From Hylemonella gracilis (lineage in GTDB: Bacteria > Pseudomonadota > Gammaproteobacteria > Burkholderiales > Burkholderiaceae_C): a stretch of 34,782 bases of DNA. The notes under the pieces are model-generated. The model saw only the letters and a program-made list of their open reading frames with translations, searched no databases and was not told the DNA's origin. This document shows positions 1 through 7,552 of the stretch, piece after piece. The stretch is taken from the NCBI GenBank assembly GCA_945862195.1, contig CAMAXR010000006.1:1-34782 (forward strand), read 5' to 3'. Position 1 is the stretch's first letter, and each line of letters begins with the position of its first letter. A program made the translations under genes and the position numbers.

Positions 1-1038
1 TTTGATCGGTTTGCTGGCCAGCAGCCCCTCCATTTGGGATTTGGCAATGTTGCGGGCTTGGTCAATTTTGTCTTGGGCAATGCCACTGGCGCTGCCGATA
101 GCCTGCAACCAGTCTTGGGTGCCGTCCATGCCCACAGGCGCTGAACCCACAACGGGTCGGCCAGCGGCCTCAAATTCGCGAATGCTTGCGGTGTAGAAAG
201 GATGAATGGCCGCCACCGTGACACAGTCAAACGCTGCATACAGCTCTCGCCACTCGCGGGTAGGCACTGTGGGGCCTACAGCCAAGCCCATGGGGGCTAA
301 CAAATTGGCAATGCCAATGGGGTCTGCAGGAAACATTTCACCCAGCAAGGCCACCGTGGGCAACTTATTGATGCCGTTGCGCGGCGCAGCGACCGGGCCG
401 CTTTGAATTTCTTTACGGGCATAACGCAACATGGCGCCCGACAACACGTCTTTGGCCTCGGCATGGGTGGGCACGCCAAACCCCGGCACATCAATACCAA
501 TAATGCGCACGCCATTGATTTCTTGGGGCAACAGCTGCAAGGGCACACCGCTGGCCGTAGGCACACACAGGTTGATGATGACGATGGCGTCTAGTTTTTC
601 GGGGTCAGCCTGGGCGTAGACGGCTTCACGGATGTCCTCAAACAACTTTCCGGTGACCAGCGTTTCGGAGTTAAAGGGCACATAACCCACGCTGCGGCGC
701 GCACCATAAAAGTGCGAGGTGAACGTGAGGCCATACACACAGCACGCTGAGCCGGACAAAATGGTTTGGGTACGGCGCATACGCAAACCCACCCGCAAGG
801 ACCCGAAAGCCGGACACATGCTTTGGGGTTGATCATGAGGGCCAGCCTCTTGATTGCGTGGATAGTCTTTTGCGTACTGCTGCAAGATTTCCGATTTACC
901 AGCGGTTTTGGCAGCCGCTAACATGGCCGATGCACCGGCATGACAACCCATGCCGTCACCCTCTAAGGCCGTGGGTACCGCCACCGATGAGGCAGCGGGC
1001 GCCTGGGCTTCAGGAACGATAGGAATAGTGCGCGCCAC
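1..1038 (-). CDS. bchY: Chlorophyllide reductase subunit Y (partial, runs off the left edge)
   Basis: Absent from the ORF track because it has no stop in the window. Reading the minus strand from GTG at 1038-1036, 4 nt after the bchX stop, gives VARTIPIVPEAQAPAASSVAVPTALEGDGMGCHAGASAML...QSMCPAFGSLRVGLRMRRTQTILSGSACCVYGLTFTSHFYGARRSVGYVPFNSETLVTGKLFEDIREAVYAQADPEKLDAIVIINLCVPTASGVPL..., which is BchY-like, open to base 1 and directly follows bchX. Confidence 0.95.
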   Translation of the reverse strand, partial: MARTIPIVPEAQAPAASSVAVPTALEGDGMGCHAGASAMLAAAKTAGKSEILQQYAKDYPRNQEAGPHDQPQSMCPAFGSLRVGLRMRRTQTILSGSACCVYGLTFTSHFYGARRSVGYVPFNSETLVTGKLFEDIREAVYAQADPEKLDAIVIINLCVPTASGVPLQLLPQEINGVRIIGIDVPGFGVPTHAEAKDVLSGAMLRYARKEIQSGPVAAPRNGINKLPTVALLGEMFPADPIGIANLLAPMGLAVGPTVPTREWRELYAAFDCVTVAAIHPFYTASIREFEAAGRPVVGSAPVGMDGTQDWLQAIGSASGIAQDKIDQARNIAKSQMEGLLASKPIK

Positions 1039-1042
1039 AGTT

Positions 1043-2047
1043 TCAGACCTCGTCGTAAACCACTTCGAGGCTGGGCTTGACCGTGTCGGTGCGGCCCACC
1101 ATGTCAAACAAGGTGGCTGGCTCTAAGACCACGTTGCGTCCGGTCACGTCAGAACTGAACAAACCCAGCAACTGGTCTTGGGTTTGGGGCTTAGGTCTCA
1201 CGGGCGGCGCCTCGGCCACATTTTTGGCCAACTCGGCAAACAAGGGGCCCCACTCGCCATCGGGCTTGCCAATGATTTCGTAGCTGGCACTCTTGCGACG
1301 GATGTCTTCGTGCGCAGGAATGGCCGCCAGAACCGGAATGCCTGTGTTGGCTGCAAAGGCTTGCGCCTCGCCAGTGCCATCGTCTTTATTAATCACCATG
1401 CCCGCCACGCCCACGTTGCCACCCAGCTTGCGGAAATACTCCACCGCCGAGCACACGTTGTTGGCAACATACAAAGACTGCAGATCGTTGCTGCCCACCA
1501 CAATGACCTTTTGGCACATGTCGCGCGCAATAGGCAAGCCAAAGCCGCCGCACACCACGTCGCCCAAGAAGTCGAGCAGCACGTAGTCAAAGCCCCAATC
1601 GTGGAAACCCAATTTCTCAAGGGTTTCAAAGCCGTGGATGATGCCGCGGCCACCACAACCCCGACCCACTTCGGGTCCACCCAGCTCCATGGCAAACACG
1701 CCGTCGCGCTTGAAGCACACGTCGCCAATGCTCACCGCTTGACCCGCCAACTTGAGGCGCGATGAGGTCTCGATGATGGTGGGGCAGGCTTTACCGCCAA
1801 ACAGCAAGCTGGTGGTATCGCTTTTAGGGTCGCAACCAATCAGCAGCACTTTTTTGCCCTGCTGCGCCATCATGTAGCTCAGGTTGGCCAGCGTGAAGCT
1901 TTTGCCAATGCCCCCCTTGCCATAGATGGCAATGATTTGGGTCTCTTTGGTGACTTCCCCTGTAGCCACCGTATCGGGCTCCATGGCGGCTTCTTTGCGA
2001 AGCGTTTCCACAAATTTCAAGGGTTGCTCGGTAGTCAATGTATTCAT
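1043..2047 (-). CDS. bchX: Chlorophyllide reductase iron protein subunit X
   Basis: 334 aa; NifH/BchL-like P-loop IAIYGKGGIGKSFTLANLSYMMAQQGKKVLLIGCDPKSDTT; bch gene context. Confidence 0.96.
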   Translation of the reverse strand: MNTLTTEQPLKFVETLRKEAAMEPDTVATGEVTKETQIIAIYGKGGIGKSFTLANLSYMMAQQGKKVLLIGCDPKSDTTSLLFGGKACPTIIETSSRLKLAGQAVSIGDVCFKRDGVFAMELGGPEVGRGCGGRGIIHGFETLEKLGFHDWGFDYVLLDFLGDVVCGGFGLPIARDMCQKVIVVGSNDLQSLYVANNVCSAVEYFRKLGGNVGVAGMVINKDDGTGEAQAFAANTGIPVLAAIPAHEDIRRKSASYEIIGKPDGEWGPLFAELAKNVAEAPPVRPKPQTQDQLLGLFSSDVTGRNVVLEPATLFDMVGRTDTVKPSLEVVYDEV

Positions 2048-2997
2048 GCGTTAGCACTCCAGTCCAAAATCATCTTCAGGCAATGGGCATCGTTAAATGC
2101 CACGTCATAAGCAGCAGGTGCTTGGTTCGGGCTTTGTGTATGCGTGATCAAGCCATCGAGCGAGAGACGCCCGTTGTGGACCAACTCGGTGACGGCCAGC
2201 AGGTCGGCACGCTTCCACTCGGCGGCAGTACGAATCTGTGCTTCGCGCATGAAGGCAGGCGCATAGGCGAAACTCAGGTCTTTGGTGTAAAAGCCAGCCA
2301 GCACCACCTCGCCACCGGGCTGTAAGCGCTGGATGAGTTGGTTTAATAAATTGGCGTCGCCACTGACGTCGTAAATGGCCCGATAGTCTCGGCGAGAGTC
2401 ATCGTCGGGGTGGATCACTTGATAACCCTCTGCCCCTTGGCTGCGAGCGCTTTGAGTTTCCCAAACCGTGGGGGCCGGTTCTCCGCTGGCTACAGCCATA
2501 CGGGCCAAAAGCCGCCCCATCACACCATGCCCCACGATGAGATCGGGTGCCGCAGCGGGTGCGCCGATGCCCCCTCTAGATACAGCGTGGTAGGCCGTGG
2601 CAGCCAATGCCAAGAGCACCGCTTTTTCTTTGAGCCATTCTTCAACCTTGACCACTTTGTCTTGAGACACCACCAAATCAGAAGCGGCACCACCAAAGAG
2701 GCTGCGCACTCCCCTGAAACAATTGGCTCCAGGTACAAACACGTAGTCGCCGACTTTGTATTTGCTTTGGGGCAAGACGTAACTGACCCTGCCAGCGGTT
2801 TCGTAGCCCGGAACCAAGGGATAGCCCATGCCCGGAAAGGCCGGCATGCTGCCATCCCAAAGCAGACGCTCGGTACCTGTGCTGATGCCGCTGTAAGTGA
2901 CTTCGACTTGAATTTGCCCGTCTTTTAGAAGAGGCAAGTCCAAAGACTGCAGGGCCAACGCCCTTGGATGGTTAAATACAACGGCTTGTGAATTCAT
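2044..2997 (-). CDS. bchC: Bacteriochlorophyllide a dehydrogenase (2-desacetyl-2-hydroxyethyl bacteriochlorophyllide a dehydrogenase)
   Basis: 317 aa zinc-alcohol-dehydrogenase-like protein (MNSQAVVFNHPRALALQSLDLPLL...); ATGA overlap with bchX. Confidence 0.94.
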   Translation of the reverse strand: MNSQAVVFNHPRALALQSLDLPLLKDGQIQVEVTYSGISTGTERLLWDGSMPAFPGMGYPLVPGYETAGRVSYVLPQSKYKVGDYVFVPGANCFRGVRSLFGGAASDLVVSQDKVVKVEEWLKEKAVLLALAATAYHAVSRGGIGAPAAAPDLIVGHGVMGRLLARMAVASGEPAPTVWETQSARSQGAEGYQVIHPDDDSRRDYRAIYDVSGDANLLNQLIQRLQPGGEVVLAGFYTKDLSFAYAPAFMREAQIRTAAEWKRADLLAVTELVHNGRLSLDGLITHTQSPNQAPAAYDVAFNDAHCLKMILDWSANA

Positions 2998-3000
2998 GGG

Positions 3001-3070
3001 TGTATTTTTTAACTTACATTGAAGGACGTCAACTTATATTTACAGATATTGATGTTTATCAGGGTAAACA
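3001..3070 (-). promoter_or_regulatory. Candidate PpsR/CrtJ operator array upstream of bchC (three boxes)
   Basis: TGTATTTTTTAACTTACA (3001-3018), CGTCAACTTATATTTACA (3027-3044, one mismatch), TGTTTATCAGGGTAAACA (3053-3070); two exact 8-bp spacers; motif TGT-N12-ACA. Confidence 0.85.
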
Positions 3071-4237
3071 CTTAGATTTGCGGCCAATCAGCACCCGAGC
3101 GTGTATGGGCATGGCGTTGGGCAGCAACTCCAAATGGCTCAATCCACTCTGAGCCATCAGATTCATCAACTCAGTAGGGGTGCGCAAGCGTCCGGACCCC
3201 ATGGCCAACAGGTAGTAGTGGAAATACGCATCTGCTAAGGGGGGCTGACCAGGCTCTTGGGCCATGGGTTCTGCAATCAACAAGGTACCGCCTAAAGGCA
3301 AGGCCTCAAAGGCTTTGCGCAAAATTTGCAGTACGACCGCATCAGAATGGTCATGCGCCACCCGAACCAGGGTGATCAAGTCAGCCCCTTTGGGTAGGGG
3401 GTCGCTTAAGAAACTGCCGGGGTGCAAACTCGCTCGGCTCAATAAACCTTGCGCCTTGAGCCCCACTTGGGCCAACTGCAGCACGGGCGCCAAATCAAAC
3501 AGCTGAATCTTGAGATGCCGCTCTTGTTGGGCCAGTTGGCTGATAAAACGCCCCTTACCCGCCCCCACATCCAGCACGCATTGGTGGTCGCTGAAGTTGT
3601 AGGTGCTCAGAATTTCACCGACCACAAAGTTTTGTGAGGCATCCATTAAGGCGGAATAGCGTGAGAAAGCGTCTTGTGCCTGGGGCACTTCAGCCGCGGA
3701 CTCTTTGCCGTGCGCGTACGGCCAATAGCCCGCCATATCGCCCCGCCAAGCGTCACGCAAAAAGGCTACCGGGTCTTGTAGATCCAAATACAACAGGTGG
3801 TTGTGTTCAACCATGGCGCGCACACCCTCGTGCGTTGCCACAGGCAAACCCAATGGGCCCAGCCCCACACGCCCTTGACTGCGGTGCTCCAACAGCCCCA
3901 ACGCAATAGCAGAGAGCACCAAGCGCTGCAAGCTGGCGGCGGGTACCTCCACCCGATGGGCCAAGTCTTTGACGGTCATGGGTGAAGCGCGCAGCAGCGC
4001 AAATACATTAAGGCGCACACAACTGATCAACACTTGGGTGTGCACAAAGCCACCCATGAGGTCGTAGAGTTGCTGGGTTCGCCTGCGGGCGACCCAACGT
4101 GTGAGCGGGTTGCTGATGGCCCAGCGGTAGACCACGGGGTCGGCCATCCAGCGCTCTAAGGTGGTGTGGATTTTTTCAATCCACCCCCAAGAGCCACCGT
4201 GCTTTGCCGCGGGTGGAGTGAAGTCAAGTTGATGCAC
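3059..4237 (-). CDS. crtF: Demethylspheroidene O-methyltransferase (hydroxyneurosporene methyltransferase)
   Basis: 392 aa SAM methyltransferase (VLDVGAGKGRFISQL) with N-terminal dimerisation/winged-helix region; between crtE and bchC. Confidence 0.93.
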   Translation of the reverse strand: MHQLDFTPPAAKHGGSWGWIEKIHTTLERWMADPVVYRWAISNPLTRWVARRRTQQLYDLMGGFVHTQVLISCVRLNVFALLRASPMTVKDLAHRVEVPAASLQRLVLSAIALGLLEHRSQGRVGLGPLGLPVATHEGVRAMVEHNHLLYLDLQDPVAFLRDAWRGDMAGYWPYAHGKESAAEVPQAQDAFSRYSALMDASQNFVVGEILSTYNFSDHQCVLDVGAGKGRFISQLAQQERHLKIQLFDLAPVLQLAQVGLKAQGLLSRASLHPGSFLSDPLPKGADLITLVRVAHDHSDAVVLQILRKAFEALPLGGTLLIAEPMAQEPGQPPLADAYFHYYLLAMGSGRLRTPTELMNLMAQSGLSHLELLPNAMPIHARVLIGRKSKCLP

Positions 4238-5153
4238 GGGTCACCTCTGCATGAATCTGGCGCTGTGTGGCTTGCCCAGCAGCTTTGCCAGAAGCCTCGA
4301 TGGCCGCACGGGGGACCAATCGCTCGGCCTCGAGCCGGACCAATTGCTTGAGCATGTCTTTGCAAGAGCAAGGAGGCACGCTGTCCACCGCCTGCTCAAT
4401 GAGCTTATTGAAATACGACAGCGCCCCCTCTAAGCCCAGCTGATGGGCCACGCTGGGTCTTTCGTGCAATTGGTCTTGACCAGCAGGCTTGCCCAGTTCG
4501 GCAGCCTGCATCACCACATCTCGAATGTCGTCGGCCACTTGGTAGGCCTCGCCCAAATTGGAGCCCAAGCCAATCCAAGGTCGGGCGTCGCTGGCAGAGG
4601 CCAAGGCCCCAGCGCAGGTGGCGGCCACAAACAATGCCCCGGTTTTGGCTCTTTGATACTGGCTTAAATCGGCCGCGGGCTCGCACTCCCAAGCCTGCCC
4701 TGCCACAATGCCGTGCGGTAAGCCGACACCTGTGCACAGGTTTTGCATCAACCCCACCAAGCGCATGGGATGCTCAGCACAGGCATTGGCAAGCACTTGA
4801 TAGGCCATGACAATCAGGGCATCACCGGCTAATAAAGCAAGCGGCTCGCCATACACCTTGTGCACCGTGGGGCGGCCACGGCGAATGTCGGCATCATCAA
4901 AAGCGGGCATATCGTCGTGAACCAAAGACGCGCAGTGCATCAATTCAAGCGATACCGCCGCCGCGTCCGATAAATTGGGTTGGTCGTCGCCACAGGCCAT
5001 GGCCACACTCAAACAAAGCTGCGGCCGAATGCGCGCCCCGCCTGAAAACACAGCGTGCCGCATGGCCTCCACCAATCGGGGCGGCGCCCCTAAACCCACG
5101 GCTTGATCAAAATGAACCCGCAAGGCTTTTTCAGCCCGATCCAGAAGACTCAT
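4224..5153 (-). CDS. crtE: Geranylgeranyl diphosphate synthase
   Basis: Polyprenyl synthase motifs DDMPAFDDADIRRG and DDIRD; overlaps crtF by 14 nt. Start set at internal ATG (MSLLDRAEKAL) behind GGAG; the ORF track extends to 5174. Confidence 0.94.
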   Translation of the reverse strand: MSLLDRAEKALRVHFDQAVGLGAPPRLVEAMRHAVFSGGARIRPQLCLSVAMACGDDQPNLSDAAAVSLELMHCASLVHDDMPAFDDADIRRGRPTVHKVYGEPLALLAGDALIVMAYQVLANACAEHPMRLVGLMQNLCTGVGLPHGIVAGQAWECEPAADLSQYQRAKTGALFVAATCAGALASASDARPWIGLGSNLGEAYQVADDIRDVVMQAAELGKPAGQDQLHERPSVAHQLGLEGALSYFNKLIEQAVDSVPPCSCKDMLKQLVRLEAERLVPRAAIEASGKAAGQATQRQIHAEVTRAST

Positions 5154-5206
5154 AAAAGCGCTCCATCTAGGCATCCGCTAAAGTCTTGATGAGACTCAAG
5201 CTGTAA

Positions 5207-5276
5207 TGTCAACATTTATTTACATATCATTATGTAAATGTAGTTAGATTTGCGGGTTTGTCAACCTAGGTTTACC
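5207..5276. promoter_or_regulatory. Candidate PpsR/CrtJ operator array shared by divergent crtE and adenylate cyclase
   Basis: TGTCAACATTTATTTACA (5207-5224, exact), TGTAAATGTAGTTAGATT (5233-5250, left half only), TGTCAACCTAGGTTTACC (5259-5276, one mismatch); two exact 8-bp spacers. Confidence 0.78.
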
Positions 5277-5290
5277 TGAGGAGGCGTTTT

Positions 5291-6655
5291 ATGGGCATTT
5301 GGATTGAGCTGGGGCTGGTTGTATTGCTATTGGCTTTTGGACTTTGGCAGATTAGAGGTGTGAAAAGAGAACGCGCCAAGCGTCACATGAATGTGACAAC
5401 GCTGCCCATGCAACCAACATCTTCCCAAGCAACAGCACCCTCCTGGCTGGATGCCTTGGAGGCGCGTCTTGTCAGAAAAAACGCCTCACCGGACGAGAGA
5501 CTCAAGAAGATGATCCTGATCATCTTCTTGGCGCTCGCGGTTGTCTTCTTTGGCGCCCACTCTGTGTTCTTTCTCATGGGAGGGGGATATCTCACAGCTT
5601 CACTCACTTTTGTCGGTTCTGTAGTCGCCGCAATTTGCGGGGCAGCTGTGATTCGAGCGATTGATCCCCTTCCGTTATGGCGTGTTTACACGGTGTTTCA
5701 CTTTGTATTGTTTTTCTTCATCAATCACTTTCAAGGGGGCCTGCAAAACGCCCAAGGCTCGCTGATCTATGTGCTGTTCTTCCCCTTGTTGACCTTTGCG
5801 GTCGATGGAATACGGGCAGCAGTGATCACGATGGTTGGAGGTGTCGGCATTTACCTTGCTTCAATTCTGGCGGCACCCTATGCACCGGTGGACCAGCTGC
5901 TGCCCGCTTGGATGTTGACTTCCCTAGGGCTTCAGAACATGTTGGGCACCACCTTTATTGGCCTCATTGCTGTTTACCTCTATGGTCGACAAAGTCAACT
6001 CCTGTCCTTACAGCTGGTCAAGGCGAAGGAAGCAAAAGCAGAAGAAACACAGGCTTTGCTGGAAAATATTCTTCCGCGAGAAGTGGCTGTGGAGCTTGCA
6101 AGAACAGGATCTGTCAACCCCGTGCGACACGAAGCGGTTTCGATCCTTTTTACGGACTTCAGCGGGTTCACTCAGGCGTCTGCCGCTATGCCTGCAGACA
6201 TGGTGGTCAGCCAGCTGAATGAAATCTTTGCTGCCTTCGACGACATTTGTGACGGCTGCGGCGTGGAAAAGATCAAGACGATTGGAGATGCATATATGGC
6301 TGCCGCAGGTGTTCCGCAGGGCTGTAGCGACCACGCACAACGTTGCGTCCGCGCTGCGCATGAGATGCTGAAGTTCATGCAGACCCGTAACGCGGCCTCA
6401 GCATTCAAGTGGGGCTTGCGGGTGGGTATTCACTCTGGCCCAGTGGTCTCGGGCGTGGTGGGAAAGCGCAAGTACGCCTTCGACGTTTGGGGCGATTCTG
6501 TCAACATCGCGGCACGAATGGAGGCCAGCGGAGAGGTGGGTCGGGTGAATGTTTCTGCCTACACCTGCCACTTGATACGCGATGAGTTCACTTGCGAGTA
6601 CAGAGGAAAGCTCGAGGTGAAGGGAAAGGGGCCCATTGACATGTACTTCGTTTAA
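5291..6655 (+). CDS. Membrane-anchored class III adenylate cyclase
   Basis: 454 aa; several N-terminal TM segments, then catalytic domain VSILFTDFSGFTQ...EKIKTIGDAYMAAAG...GLRVGIHSGPVVSGVVGKRKYAFDVWGDSVNIAARME. Lys in EKIKTIGD, Asp in FDVWGD and N...R in NIAARM match the ATP-specific pattern. SD GAGGAGG upstream. Confidence 0.92.
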   Translation: MGIWIELGLVVLLLAFGLWQIRGVKRERAKRHMNVTTLPMQPTSSQATAPSWLDALEARLVRKNASPDERLKKMILIIFLALAVVFFGAHSVFFLMGGGYLTASLTFVGSVVAAICGAAVIRAIDPLPLWRVYTVFHFVLFFFINHFQGGLQNAQGSLIYVLFFPLLTFAVDGIRAAVITMVGGVGIYLASILAAPYAPVDQLLPAWMLTSLGLQNMLGTTFIGLIAVYLYGRQSQLLSLQLVKAKEAKAEETQALLENILPREVAVELARTGSVNPVRHEAVSILFTDFSGFTQASAAMPADMVVSQLNEIFAAFDDICDGCGVEKIKTIGDAYMAAAGVPQGCSDHAQRCVRAAHEMLKFMQTRNAASAFKWGLRVGIHSGPVVSGVVGKRKYAFDVWGDSVNIAARMEASGEVGRVNVSAYTCHLIRDEFTCEYRGKLEVKGKGPIDMYFV

Positions 6656-6736
6656 GCGTTGAGCAAGTGGTTGGCCACGACTGTGTAATGAAACTCGCTT
6701 GACCATGATTCCATTCAAACCAAAAGGAGTCGCTGA

Positions 6737-7129
6737 ATGTTGAGGATCCTCACTCTAGTAATGCTATTGGCTTTGGGTTCAGGTGTGGCGCTCGCACAGC
6801 GCATGTACGACTCAAGTGGCCGACAAATCGGCCGTGTGGATGGAGAGCGTTATTACGACGGTTCAGGCCGTCAAATTGGGCGCGTTGATGGGTACACCGT
6901 TTACGACGGATCGGGCAGGCAGCTCGGGCGCATTGATGGCGAGCGTGTTTACGATGCTTCTGGTCGACAAATGGGACGCATTGACGGCGAGCGTCTGTAC
7001 AGCGCTTCCGGTAGCTCGATGGGCCGCATCGATGGTGAACGGCTATATGACGGGTCAGGTCGACAAATTGGCAGGGCTGATGGTTTGAGACGGATGCAGC
7101 TGATCGTCTTCTTTTATTTCTTTATGTGA
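6737..7129 (+). CDS. Secreted six-repeat protein (beta-flower-like, repeat YDGSGRQIGRVDGER)
   Basis: Signal peptide MLRILTLVMLLALGSGVALA-Q followed by six 16-aa repeats; SD AAGGAG upstream. Confidence 0.8.
   Translation: MLRILTLVMLLALGSGVALAQRMYDSSGRQIGRVDGERYYDGSGRQIGRVDGYTVYDGSGRQLGRIDGERVYDASGRQMGRIDGERLYSASGSSMGRIDGERLYDGSGRQIGRADGLRRMQLIVFFYFFM
6803..7090 (+). repeat. Six tandem 48-nt coding repeats (16 aa each)
   Basis: MYDSSGRQIGRVDGER / YYDGSGRQIGRVDGYT / VYDGSGRQLGRIDGER / VYDASGRQMGRIDGER / LYSASGSSMGRIDGER / LYDGSGRQIGRADGLR. Confidence 0.93.
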
Positions 7130-7294
7130 CCTTTACGTCCTGACTTTTTCGGGGGTTCAATCCCCCAGACGGGCGGGCAGCAAAGGCCGCCTCCGCTGCT
7201 TAAGCAGGTTGTGCCGATACTTTTTGCCAACTTGCGCTTTGGCGTCATTTCCATAAAATGACATCATCGATTCTTTTTGATGGTGATATACCAA

Positions 7295-7552
7295 ATGGCA
7301 AACGTGAATGTCAGAAACCTACCCGACGAAGTCCATCGGGCCATCCGAATCCAAGCCGCTCATCATGGTCGCAGCACCGAGGCGGAAATCCGCGACATCC
7401 TAGAACGGGCAGCTAAGCCGCCGGGGCGCGTGAAACTGGGCTCGCTCCTGGCGTCCTTCGCTCGCGAGGCTGGCGGCCTGACCGATGAGGAACATGCTTT
7501 ATTCGAGCGCGCGCGCATCAAGACTGCGGCGCGTGCTGCAAATTTTGAATGA
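7295..7552 (+). CDS. FitA/VapB-like antitoxin
   Basis: MANVNVRNLPDEVHRAIRIQAAHHGRSTEAEIRDILERA: ribbon-helix-helix FitA-like; ATGA overlap with downstream PIN gene. The track start at 7277 (TTG) is probably too far upstream. Confidence 0.88.
   Translation: MANVNVRNLPDEVHRAIRIQAAHHGRSTEAEIRDILERAAKPPGRVKLGSLLASFAREAGGLTDEEHALFERARIKTAARAANFE

Noticed and set aside
297-836. ORF-track entries at 297-566 (-) and 591-836 (-)
   Set aside because: Out-of-frame ORFs inside bchY, which reads continuously in another minus-strand frame from 1038 to 1.
1178-1765. 195-aa plus-strand ORF antisense to bchX
   Set aside because: Shadow ORF of a confident bchX gene.
6803-7090. 48-nt tandem repeats as a CRISPR-like array or non-coding satellite
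   Set aside because: Repeats are in frame, encode a conserved 16-aa unit, contain no unique spacers and follow a signal peptide and SD.
7150-7200. T-arm-like stem-loop GGGGGTTCAATCCCCC as a tRNA/tmRNA remnant or attachment site
   Set aside because: No matching acceptor or anticodon arms and no duplicate of the nearby tRNA-Val 3' end; kept only as a comment on the TA locus.
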